Source: an uncultured Haloferula sp. (GTDB lineage Bacteria > Verrucomicrobiota > Verrucomicrobiae > Verrucomicrobiales > Akkermansiaceae). From it: a stretch of 9,420 nt of DNA. Numbering within the stretch: the stretch's first letter is position 1; each line of letters opens with the position of its first letter. The stretch spans positions 1 through 9,420 of the forward strand of contig CAMLOZ010000096.1 of the NCBI GenBank assembly GCA_946481625.1, read 5' to 3'. The notes beneath the pieces are model-generated. The model had not been told where the DNA came from. It was given only the letters and a program-made list of their open reading frames with translations, and did no database searches. Positions 1-6,370 of this stretch are shown piece by piece. Position numbers and translations under genes: made by a program.

Positions 1-330
1 CAAGCGCGCGAGTTCGTGGCCGCGAGCTTCCGGGAGGATTTCGATTACTACGTGCATCGAAGCGAGGGGGCGCTCTTCCTCTGGCTCTGGTTCCCGGGAC
101 TGCCAATCAGCTCGCGCGAACTCTACGAGCGCCTCAAGAAGCGCGGCGTGCTCATCATCTCCGGCCACTACTTCTTCTTCGGTCACGAAGACGAGTCATG
201 GCGCCACCGCCACGAGTGCCTGCGCATGACCTTCACCATGGACGAGGGTATCGTGAAGCGGGGAATTCAGGCAATCGGGGAGGAAGTGCGGCGAGCGCAT
301 GAAGAAGCGCGGGAGCCAGCGGCCGTGTAG
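1..330 (+). CDS. avtA: Valine-pyruvate aminotransferase, C-terminal fragment (5' end outside window)
   Basis: This is the last 109 codons of a pyridoxal-phosphate aminotransferase of fold type I. The reading frame is open from base 1, so the gene begins upstream; the GTG at base 16 is internal, not a start. The visible part matches the end of AvtA, which interconverts valine and pyruvate with 2-oxoisovalerate and alanine in the cytoplasm. Diagnostic stretches are EGALFLWLWF, the LPISSRELYERLKKRGVL segment, SGHYFFFG, and HECLRMTF near bases 211-234. The Arg in CLRM (bases 223-225) is the likely substrate-carboxylate-binding arginine of this fold (family knowledge). The PLP lysine lies outside the window. 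It is the only plus-strand gene here and stops (TAG, 328-330) four bases from the stop of the converging membrane-protein gene. The family call is fairly firm; exact substrate preference cannot be read from a fragment. Confidence 0.85.
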   Translation, partial: QAREFVAASFREDFDYYVHRSEGALFLWLWFPGLPISSRELYERLKKRGVLIISGHYFFFGHEDESWRHRHECLRMTFTMDEGIVKRGIQAIGEEVRRAHEEAREPAAV

Positions 331-334
331 GCCC

Positions 335-1249
335 TCAGATGCTCGCCCGCACCTCGCGCGCGATCCGCATCACGGCCTCCATCGAGCGCGCGGCATTCGC
401 CATCCACTCCTGGCCGAAGCCCTCGAAGCCGAGCGGCTTGGCGGTCGCGCAGAGCAACACCGCGAGCACGAGTTGGTTCGCGAGGTAGATGATCACCAGC
501 GAGAGGAAAGTGCCGTTTTCCTTCAGGTCCGGCTGGTCGCGCGGGATCATCCACAAGGTCCACAGGAGGTGGAAGGCCCAGAAGAACCCGACGAAGCCGA
601 AGAGAATTTTTTCCGAGACCGGCGGAAGGTCGACCACCAGCCCCAGCAGACCGTGGATGATCACACCGACCACCGACCAGAGAGGCACGAAGTAGGGCGA
701 CAGCGCGATCGCGATATTCGTTTTGTCCGTGGTCACGTAGCCGCCGTCGAGGCTCACGCCCCAATCGCTCACCCGGCCGCGGAAGGCCCAGATGAAAAGG
801 ATGTGCGTGAGCTCGTGGCCGAGCACATACAGATAAAGGAAGAAGGACCTCAGCAGGCCCGAGAAGAACCAGCCCGTCATCAGCACCACGCCGGTCGCGA
901 AGTACCAGAAGGCCGGCATCTTCCAGAAACCGTGATCGAGCGTAGCGTTCGAGAACTGCGAGAAGAAGGTCCAGGAGGTGATCCAGCAGAAGGGCAGCAG
1001 AAGAAAACCGAGCACCCAGCGGCCCATGCGCGTCGCAACACGCGGAGGCGGCTCCATGTAGCCCGCCGTCGCCGAGAAGGACGCGCGGATGTTCTTGAAC
1101 TCGCGCTGGTTCAGCCGGCGGTTCACGCGCTCATGCGCGCGGGCGTTTGCACGGCTGATCGCCTCCGTAAAGCTCTGGCGCCGGCGGGCACGGTTGCCGC
1201 CGGTGGTGGTCGAGCCGAGCCGGATCTGCTTCTTGGGGGTCCTCGCCAT
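335..1249 (-). CDS. Polytopic membrane protein with HELTH zinc motif, M50-like metallopeptidase candidate
   Basis: The product is a 304-residue inner-membrane protein. Residues 1-75 are hydrophilic and very rich in Arg and Lys, so this tail is probably cytoplasmic. About five hydrophobic segments follow, near 77-99, 113-143, 178-205, 214-236 and 247-271. The HExxH motif HELTH (145-149), preceded by Gly, lies at the end of a hydrophobic stretch, as in intramembrane site-2-protease-type (M50) enzymes, where the two His bind zinc and the Glu is catalytic. Possible partner regions are the LDGG stretch (167-170), the SPYFVPLW segment (184-191) and RDQPD (237-241), whose Asp241 could be a third metal ligand; this is inference. 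The ATG at 1249 is supported by a GAGGT ribosome-binding site at 1257-1261, seven bases away. It is last in the minus-strand block, 53 bases after the isomerase gene. No substrate can be named, and the protein could be a non-peptidase relative. Confidence 0.75.
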   Translation of the reverse strand: MARTPKKQIRLGSTTTGGNRARRRQSFTEAISRANARAHERVNRRLNQREFKNIRASFSATAGYMEPPPRVATRMGRWVLGFLLLPFCWITSWTFFSQFSNATLDHGFWKMPAFWYFATGVVLMTGWFFSGLLRSFFLYLYVLGHELTHILFIWAFRGRVSDWGVSLDGGYVTTDKTNIAIALSPYFVPLWSVVGVIIHGLLGLVVDLPPVSEKILFGFVGFFWAFHLLWTLWMIPRDQPDLKENGTFLSLVIIYLANQLVLAVLLCATAKPLGFEGFGQEWMANAARSMEAVMRIAREVRASI

Positions 1250-1256
1250 GGCGCGG

Positions 1257-1261
1257 ACCTC
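1257..1261 (-). promoter_or_regulatory. Shine-Dalgarno site of the HELTH membrane-protein gene
   Basis: The minus strand reads GAGGT seven bases before the ATG at 1249. It is the only well-placed Shine-Dalgarno sequence before any start in this window, and it fixes the start of that gene. Confidence 0.6.
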
Positions 1262-1302
1262 GATTACTTTGGTTTTCTTAATGAATCAAGCGTGATCGCT
1301 GT

Positions 1303-2274
1303 TCATACGATCTTGAGGCGGGCGAGGTCCTGGGTATCGACCAAGCCGACCGCCATGCCCTCGTCATCCAGCACCACGACATCATCAACCCTATGAGATC
1401 CAATCGTTTGCAATGCTTCCACGGCCAGGGAAGAGGCGCTCACGCTGATCGGGTGGCGGGTCATGAAATCCGCCACCGGCTTGTCCCCCACCAAGGGATC
1501 GCTCTGGTAGCAGCGGGCAAAATCGCCATGCGTGAAGATCCCCGCCAAACGACCGTCCTGCTCGGTCACGACGCAGGCACCCGCCCGGGCGGAGGACATC
1601 GCGACCAGCGCATCGCGGACCGAGGAGGCCAGGGGCACGGAGGCGAGTTGGTCGCCGGCGCGCATGATATCGGAGACGCGGGTGAGCAGGGCCCGGCCGA
1701 GCGCGCCGCCGGGGTGATAGCGGGCGAATTGCTCCTCGGTGAAGCCGCGCGCCTCCAGCAGCACCATGGCCAATGCATCTCCCATCACCAGCATGGCGGT
1801 GGAGGACGAAGTGGGGGCAAGGTTCAGCGGACAGGCCTCGCGATCGACGGAAGTGTCGAGCACCACGTCGCTATGCTCGGCAAGAGTTGAACGCGGATTA
1901 CCCGTCAACGCGATCAAACCGACATCGAAGCGCTTCACGTGGGGCAGGAGATCGAGCAGCTCGACGGTCTCGCCCGAGTAGGAAAGCAGGAGCACGGCAT
2001 CGCCGTCCGAGACGAGCCCGAGATCGCCGTGAAGGGCGTTCTGGGAATTCAGCACCACGGCGGTCGCGCCCGTGGAGTTCAGGGTTGCCGCGATCTTGTG
2101 GCCGATATTGCCCGACTTGCCGATGCCCACCACCACGATCTTGCCGCGGCGGTCGAGCGTCTCATGCAGGATCTCGACGGCGCGCGCGAAGCCATCCTCA
2201 AGCCGGTTCGCCATCCGCTGGAGGGCGCCGGTTTCGATCTCGATGACTTGCCGCGCTTTGGCCAGGAAATCCAT
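1303..2274 (-). CDS. kpsF: KpsF/GutQ-family sugar isomerase, probable D-arabinose-5-phosphate isomerase (SIS plus two CBS domains)
   Basis: The predicted enzyme interconverts D-ribulose 5-phosphate and D-arabinose 5-phosphate in the cytoplasm, the first step toward Kdo for lipopolysaccharide or capsule. The 323-residue length is normal for the family. An N-terminal helix (MDFLAKARQVIEIE) leads into a SIS domain at about 35-175, with GIGKSGNIGHKIAATLNSTG (50-69), HGDLG (82-86) and SYSGE (98-102), then HPGGALGR (187-194) with the conserved His. Two CBS repeats follow, about 203-257 and 268-323; in relatives these bind nucleotides or sugars and tune activity. The ATG at 2274 is chosen because it starts the family's conserved N-terminus; the frame is open 42 codons further to 2400, but that would overlap pnkp and encode low-complexity sequence. 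No clear ribosome-binding site is seen. The loop before HGDLG reads NSQNAL rather than the usual HPAEA. No other Kdo gene is nearby. A gluconeogenic or glucitol-type GutQ role cannot be excluded. Confidence 0.88.
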   Translation of the reverse strand: MDFLAKARQVIEIETGALQRMANRLEDGFARAVEILHETLDRRGKIVVVGIGKSGNIGHKIAATLNSTGATAVVLNSQNALHGDLGLVSDGDAVLLLSYSGETVELLDLLPHVKRFDVGLIALTGNPRSTLAEHSDVVLDTSVDREACPLNLAPTSSSTAMLVMGDALAMVLLEARGFTEEQFARYHPGGALGRALLTRVSDIMRAGDQLASVPLASSVRDALVAMSSARAGACVVTEQDGRLAGIFTHGDFARCYQSDPLVGDKPVADFMTRHPISVSASSLAVEALQTIGSHRVDDVVVLDDEGMAVGLVDTQDLARLKIV

Positions 2275-2319
2275 GCGCGGAGCATGAGCGGGCGGGAGTC
2301 TCAGGGGAAACGAGAAATT

Positions 2320-2337
2320 GCCGGATCCTGATCCGGC
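2320..2337 (-). terminator. Short GC-rich hairpin between pnkp and the isomerase gene, possible weak terminator
   Basis: On the minus strand GCCGGATCAGGATCCGGC forms a perfect 7-bp stem around a CAGG loop (or 8 bp with a 2-base loop), starting nine bases after the pnkp stop at 2346. It is followed by AATTTCTCGTTT, which is only partly T-rich, so termination would be weak. It may attenuate read-through into the isomerase gene or protect the pnkp mRNA 3' end. Confidence 0.35.
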
Positions 2338-2345
2338 CAAACGGT

Positions 2346-4898
2346 TCAAAGCCTCGGGTCCACCGGCTCGCTTTCCATCGCCAGCACCGCCAGCACGCAT
2401 TCATGCACCTCTCTCAGGGGGCGACGGGCGACGAAGCGGGAGAGTCCCTCCAGGCCGAGGGCGAATTCGCGCTCGGCCATCGAGCGCTTGTGGCCGAGGC
2501 CGCGATCCCTCAGACGGGCGAGATGTTCGGGATGATCGTATTCCGGGCCGTAGATGATGCGCAGGTACTCGCGGCCACGGCATTTCACCGCGGGCTGGAT
2601 CAAGCCACGCGGACCCTTCGCGATGAAGTCGCGAGGCTTCACCACCATGCCTTCGCCGCCGGCAGCCGTAAGCTCCTCCCACCACCGGACGGCCATCGCC
2701 ACCGCTGCCTCGTCGGCCAAAGGAACTTCACGCCAGCGGGTAGCCTGGAAGAGATCGGGGTCGGCGACATTCAGGCGCTCCGCAAGGGTCATGTGCCAGA
2801 TGTGATCCCGCCCGGCGAAGGTCGTTCCCTCGCCTGCCAGGAAATGGAATGGCGCGAGCTTCAAGCCTTCCAGCCCTTCGACCTCCCAGCAGTAGTGCCG
2901 GTAGGCTTCGCGATAGCGATCCAGCATCGCGAGCCGGGAGGCATTGCGGTCCGACATCGACGCAAGGTTCTTCCGAGCCTCCGCCTCCAGCATTGGATTG
3001 CCAGCGACACTCACGGCGGTGGCGACAGAGGTCGCATGGGCAATGCCGGCGGCTCCCACCGCCGCATACTGCGATTGCAGCAGTTCCATCGCCTTCGCCG
3101 ACCAGGGCATCAGCTCGCAATCCAGGCAAAGCCAATCCGTCGCAAGTTCCTCCCAGAGGCCGGAGACCTCCAGTGCCGCGGCCAGACGGTCCAGCAAGGC
3201 ATGCTCGATGGACGGGTCATTGAAAAAAGGTCTGCCCGTCCGCGTATAGATGACGCCAAGGCGCTCCTGCTTCAGGCCGAACCGAGTCACGGCAAGTGCG
3301 GGATCGCGACAGACCACCGCGACGGACCGCGACCCCATGTGCTTCTCCTCGCAAATGACGGTGCCCACCTCCTGCCCCCGGAAGTAATCGAAGGCTTCCT
3401 CCGGCCGCTCCAGCCAACCGTCCTGCTTGCTGGTGCCGCAGGGCGACATGGTCGGTGGCAGATACACCAGCCAGCGCGGATCGACCGAGAAGCGGCTCAT
3501 CACCTCCAGGGCGGCGAGCACGTTCTCCTCTTTCACGGTGATCGCCGGACGCAGCGCGGTATCGATGAAGCGTTTGCCGCGGAGATCGTCGAGATCAAGA
3601 AGGCGGTCGTGCGCGAGTTGGGCATCCGGGCCGCTTTCGGGAAGCAGCGGCCGGACCGGCTCGGCGTACGTGCGCAAGGCAGGAACGGCCACTATTTCCA
3701 GCTCCGGGTAACGCAGGGCGGTCAGGGCACCGCCGAAACAACAACCGGTGTCGATGTTCACCGTGTGGTTGAGCCAACGCGGGGCGGCAAAGGGGGTGTG
3801 CCCGTACACCACCAGCGCCTTGCCGCGGTAGTCGCGGGCCCAATCGAGCCGCTCGGGCAAGCCATATTCATCGCGCTCGCCGGTGGTTTCGCCGTAGAGG
3901 CAGAACTCGCGCACCTTGCCCGAACCCCGGCCTTGCATCTCTTCCTTCAGGCCGGCGTGAGCCACTACCAGCTTGCCATCGTCAAAAACATAGTGACTCA
4001 CCAGCCCATCGAGGAACTCCGTGAGATCGCGGCGGTCGATGGGGTCCGCTTCGAGCTGTGCCACCGTTTCCGCCAGACCGTGGGTGAGCTGTACGTGCTT
4101 GCCGTTCAGCCAGCGCAGGAACTTCGTGTCGTGATTGCCCGGCACGCAGATCGCGTTGCCCGCCTTCACGGAAGCCATCGCGAGACGCAACACGTTCGGC
4201 GAGTCCGGGCCGCGGTCCACGAGATCGCCGACGAAGACGAGCCGCCGTCCCTCGGGATGCGACACGACGTGCTCGCTCGCGGAATAGCCGAGCTTCTCGA
4301 TCAAACCAAGCAACTCCTCGTAGCAACCGTGGACATCGCCAACGATGTCGAACGGACCATGGTCCTGCTTGCGGTTGTTCCAAAGCGGCTCGCGCTCGAT
4401 TCCTTCGACCGCATCGACCTCCTCCTGGCTCTTGAAGAAGACGATGGTGCGGAAGCCCTGTGTCTTCAGGTTGCGCAGCCCCTGGCGCAGCAGCGCCGAT
4501 TGACGCTTCACCACGTTCGGCCCGAAGTTCCGGTCGGCGCGCGTGGCATTGCGTTCGTGGCAAACGCTTTCCGGAATCTTGAAAACCAGTGCGGCCGGCA
4601 GGAAATGGTACTCGCGCGCCAGCGCCACCAGAGTGGCGCGTGCCGCCGCATCCACGTTGGTGGCATCCACTACCGTCAACCGGCCAAGCGCAAGGCGCTG
4701 CCGCACGATGAAATGCAAAAGCTCGAATGCCTGCGCGCTGACCGTCTGGTCGTTCTCGTCGTCGGAAACGATGCCGCGGCATGCATCCGAGGAGACGATC
4801 TCCGTGGCCTTGAAGTGCCTCCGCGCGAACGTGGACTTCCCCGACCCGGAAGGTCCGACGAGGAGAACAAGCGAGAGCTCTGGAAGGCGGAGGGTCAT
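2346..4898 (-). CDS. pnkp: Polynucleotide kinase-phosphatase-adenylyltransferase (Pnkp) of the Pnkp/Hen1 RNA-repair system
   Basis: This 850-residue, three-module enzyme prepares and seals broken RNA. The 5'-kinase module (about 1-170) has P-loop GPSGSGKST (15-23), Asp38 and Arg41 in SSDACRG, VVDATNV (76-82) and lid arginines 116, 120 and 123. The metallophosphoesterase module (about 180-410), which removes 3'-phosphate and 2',3'-cyclic ends, has GDVHG (187-191), GDLVDRG (224-230), GNHD (254-257), HAG (314-316), GHTP (366-369) and Asp383. The ligase-type nucleotidyltransferase module (about 475-850) has adenylation motif KHMGSR with nucleophile Lys519, DCEL (593-596), EGMVVKP (749-755) and the QPAVK segment (768-772) with a further lysine. 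Domain order and size match Clostridium thermocellum Pnkp, which seals only when bound to Hen1. The ATG at 4898 puts the P-loop at the family's usual position; an upstream frame to 5042 overlaps hen1 and adds unrelated sequence. It starts two bases after the hen1 stop, so translational coupling is likely. All checked catalytic residues are intact. Confidence 0.96.
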   Translation of the reverse strand: MTLRLPELSLVLLVGPSGSGKSTFARRHFKATEIVSSDACRGIVSDDENDQTVSAQAFELLHFIVRQRLALGRLTVVDATNVDAAARATLVALAREYHFLPAALVFKIPESVCHERNATRADRNFGPNVVKRQSALLRQGLRNLKTQGFRTIVFFKSQEEVDAVEGIEREPLWNNRKQDHGPFDIVGDVHGCYEELLGLIEKLGYSASEHVVSHPEGRRLVFVGDLVDRGPDSPNVLRLAMASVKAGNAICVPGNHDTKFLRWLNGKHVQLTHGLAETVAQLEADPIDRRDLTEFLDGLVSHYVFDDGKLVVAHAGLKEEMQGRGSGKVREFCLYGETTGERDEYGLPERLDWARDYRGKALVVYGHTPFAAPRWLNHTVNIDTGCCFGGALTALRYPELEIVAVPALRTYAEPVRPLLPESGPDAQLAHDRLLDLDDLRGKRFIDTALRPAITVKEENVLAALEVMSRFSVDPRWLVYLPPTMSPCGTSKQDGWLERPEEAFDYFRGQEVGTVICEEKHMGSRSVAVVCRDPALAVTRFGLKQERLGVIYTRTGRPFFNDPSIEHALLDRLAAALEVSGLWEELATDWLCLDCELMPWSAKAMELLQSQYAAVGAAGIAHATSVATAVSVAGNPMLEAEARKNLASMSDRNASRLAMLDRYREAYRHYCWEVEGLEGLKLAPFHFLAGEGTTFAGRDHIWHMTLAERLNVADPDLFQATRWREVPLADEAAVAMAVRWWEELTAAGGEGMVVKPRDFIAKGPRGLIQPAVKCRGREYLRIIYGPEYDHPEHLARLRDRGLGHKRSMAEREFALGLEGLSRFVARRPLREVHECVLAVLAMESEPVDPRL

Positions 4899-4900
4899 TT

Positions 4901-6304
4901 TCAACTGTTTCTCGCGAATACCGCCATCTGGCTCGGCGCGCCGTGTTCCGCATGCTCTTCGCCCAACGGCTCGAACGCGACGGCATAGCCGTGCGTTCCC
5001 GCGACCCGCGACGCCCAATCCCGGAACTCCGCGCGCGTCCACTCGAAGCGGTGATCCGCGTGACGCATGGCGCCGGGCTTCATCCCTTCAAAGAGCACGT
5101 TATACTCGCGGTTGGGCGTCGTCACGATGACCGTGCGCGGCGCGGCATCGGCGAAAACGACTTCCTCCAGCGAATCGAGCCGGTCGGCATCGAGGTGCTC
5201 GATGACCTCCACCAGCGCGGCGACATCGTAGCCGCGCAAGCGCGAGTCACGATAGACGAGCGAGCCGAGGAATATCTCCACCCTGCCCTGCCGCTTGAAG
5301 GGCGGAATGCGCTCCATCCTCTCGTGCGCGATTTCCAGCACGCGGCTGGAAACGTCCATCCCGATGATCTTCGGAATCTTCGTTTGATGTAGCAGGCGGC
5401 GCAGCAGTTTGCCTTCGCCGCAACCGAGATCGATGACCGAGGCGGGCTGCAAGCTCGCGATGAGATCCGCCACCCGGTCGAGACGCTGCTCGTGCAGCGA
5501 GAGCTTCTTCCCGACCTCAGGCTCCTTCGCCTCATCCACTGCTCGGGCGGCTTCTTCATCGCCCTCTCCCTCCGGCTCCGGCACAAGCCGTTCCAGCGCC
5601 TCGCGGGCCAGACGCGCCTGATACTTCAGATAGCGCCGCACGATCCAGTCCTTCTCCGGGTGATCCGTGAGCCAGCCCTCGCCCTTGGCAAGCAGCTTGT
5701 CGATCTCCTCGCGGCCGACCCAGTAGTGCTTGGCGCGATCGAGCGCCCCGATGAGCACGAAGAGATGCTTCAGCAAGACATGAAGCCGCGTGGTGGCCCG
5801 CAAGACCAGATGATGGTAGCGGCTCCCGTCCCACGACGGGAATGCGGGATCCAAGGGCAAGCGGTGCATCTCGACCGTGTAGCCGAGAGGTTCGAAAAGC
5901 CGCTTCAAGATCTCACCGTCCCCCGCCGGCACGACCGGCAGCACGACCTCGAGATCCATCGGGCGGTCCACCAACTCCGGGCGCTTGGTGCAGCGCCCGT
6001 TGAGCGCCGTGCCGTATGCCCGCGCGATCGCCACCGAAAGGAAGGACGATGCCGCATAGGGCCGGTCGTTCACGTACTGGCCGAGCGCCCATCCGCCCTG
6101 CCGCGCACCCGCGGAACGCACCATGTCGATCGGATCCACCTCGACCAGCAGCACCGCCGTACATTCGGCTTCGCCGACGACGGGATAGAACACCGTGCCC
6201 TTGCCGAACGCCAGTTCCACCTCGTGACAACGGGCCGGATGCTTGTGCAGCAAGTGGCCGAGGTCCGTGGCTTCGGGGCTACGGTTGGTGATGGATAGCA
6301 ACAA
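4901..6304 (-). CDS. hen1: 3'-terminal RNA ribose 2'-O-methyltransferase Hen1, with N-terminal Pnkp-ligase activating domain
   Basis: Bacterial Hen1 methylates the 2'-OH of the 3'-terminal ribose of cleaved RNA from S-adenosylmethionine, before Pnkp seals it, so the repaired site resists re-cleavage. The protein has 467 residues, normal for bacterial Hen1. Residues 1-240 are the conserved Hen1-N domain (DLGHLLHKHP, 14-23; YVNDRPYAASSFLSVAIAR, 77-95; KHYWVG, 192-197), which in homologues binds Pnkp and switches on ligation. An acidic linker (about 241-262) joins it to the Rossmann methyltransferase: SAM motif VIDLGCGEGKL (290-300), metal-ligand motif EVIEH (Glu366, Glu369, His370) and the RHADHRFEWTR segment (414-424), whose His415 or His418 should be the fourth Mg/Mn ligand. 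The start is TTG at 6304: a stop lies in frame at 6317-6319, no ATG or GTG lies between, and translation from here gives the family N-terminus MLLSIT. No Shine-Dalgarno is visible. The gene lies 66 bases after the SNF2 gene and ends two bases before pnkp. Confidence 0.95.
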   Translation of the reverse strand: MLLSITNRSPEATDLGHLLHKHPARCHEVELAFGKGTVFYPVVGEAECTAVLLVEVDPIDMVRSAGARQGGWALGQYVNDRPYAASSFLSVAIARAYGTALNGRCTKRPELVDRPMDLEVVLPVVPAGDGEILKRLFEPLGYTVEMHRLPLDPAFPSWDGSRYHHLVLRATTRLHVLLKHLFVLIGALDRAKHYWVGREEIDKLLAKGEGWLTDHPEKDWIVRRYLKYQARLAREALERLVPEPEGEGDEEAARAVDEAKEPEVGKKLSLHEQRLDRVADLIASLQPASVIDLGCGEGKLLRRLLHQTKIPKIIGMDVSSRVLEIAHERMERIPPFKRQGRVEIFLGSLVYRDSRLRGYDVAALVEVIEHLDADRLDSLEEVVFADAAPRTVIVTTPNREYNVLFEGMKPGAMRHADHRFEWTRAEFRDWASRVAGTHGYAVAFEPLGEEHAEHGAPSQMAVFARNS

Positions 6305-6335
6305 GGTCCGGTCGGTCTAACCGGAATCCGGCATC

Positions 6336-6366
6336 CGGGCAAGTTCACAGCGGGATCAATTGCCCG
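6336..6366 (-). other. Inverted repeat in the SNF2-hen1 gap
   Basis: CGGGCAA at 6336-6342 is perfectly matched by TTGCCCG at 6360-6366, giving a 7-bp stem with a 17-base loop. It begins four bases after the SNF2 stop codon on the minus strand and lies about 30 bases before the hen1 start. There is no T-run after it, so a classical terminator is unlikely. It could be an operator or an mRNA structure before hen1, or chance. Confidence 0.3.
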
Positions 6367-6370
6367 ACTT

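Noticed and set aside
1262..1293. Promoter-like TTGATT plus 17 bases plus TAATCG before the membrane-protein gene
   Set aside because: The -10 match is poor (only the first two bases fit TATAAT), and co-transcription from the isomerase gene is equally plausible.
299..1396. 365-codon plus-strand frame antisense to the HELTH membrane protein
   Set aside because: It has low-complexity Arg/Glu/His composition, no family resemblance, and overlaps avtA, the membrane-protein gene and the end of the isomerase gene.
2275..2400. Extended N-terminus for the isomerase from 2400
   Set aside because: It would overlap the pnkp coding end and add non-conserved Gly/Pro/Ala-rich sequence before the conserved start helix.
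2346..4898. RNA ligase with separate Rnl, or a T4-like Pnkp
   Set aside because: The single chain has kinase, phosphatase and adenylyltransferase modules in the bacterial Pnkp order, and hen1 is adjacent, so the classical Pnkp/Hen1 type fits without a separate ligase.
2403..4988. 861-codon open frame on the plus strand, antisense to pnkp
   Set aside because: Its translation is rich in Arg, His, Gln and Ala with no recognisable domain, and it exactly shadows a gene with every catalytic motif intact. Long antisense frames are expected in GC-rich genes.
4899..5042. Extended N-terminus for pnkp from 5042
   Set aside because: The extra 48 codons overlap the end of hen1, are Arg/Gly-rich and unlike the family. 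The ATG at 4898 puts the P-loop lysine at residue 21, as expected.
5492..6298. 268-codon plus-strand frame antisense to hen1
   Set aside because: It is a shadow of hen1 with Arg/His/Gln-rich sequence and no domain.
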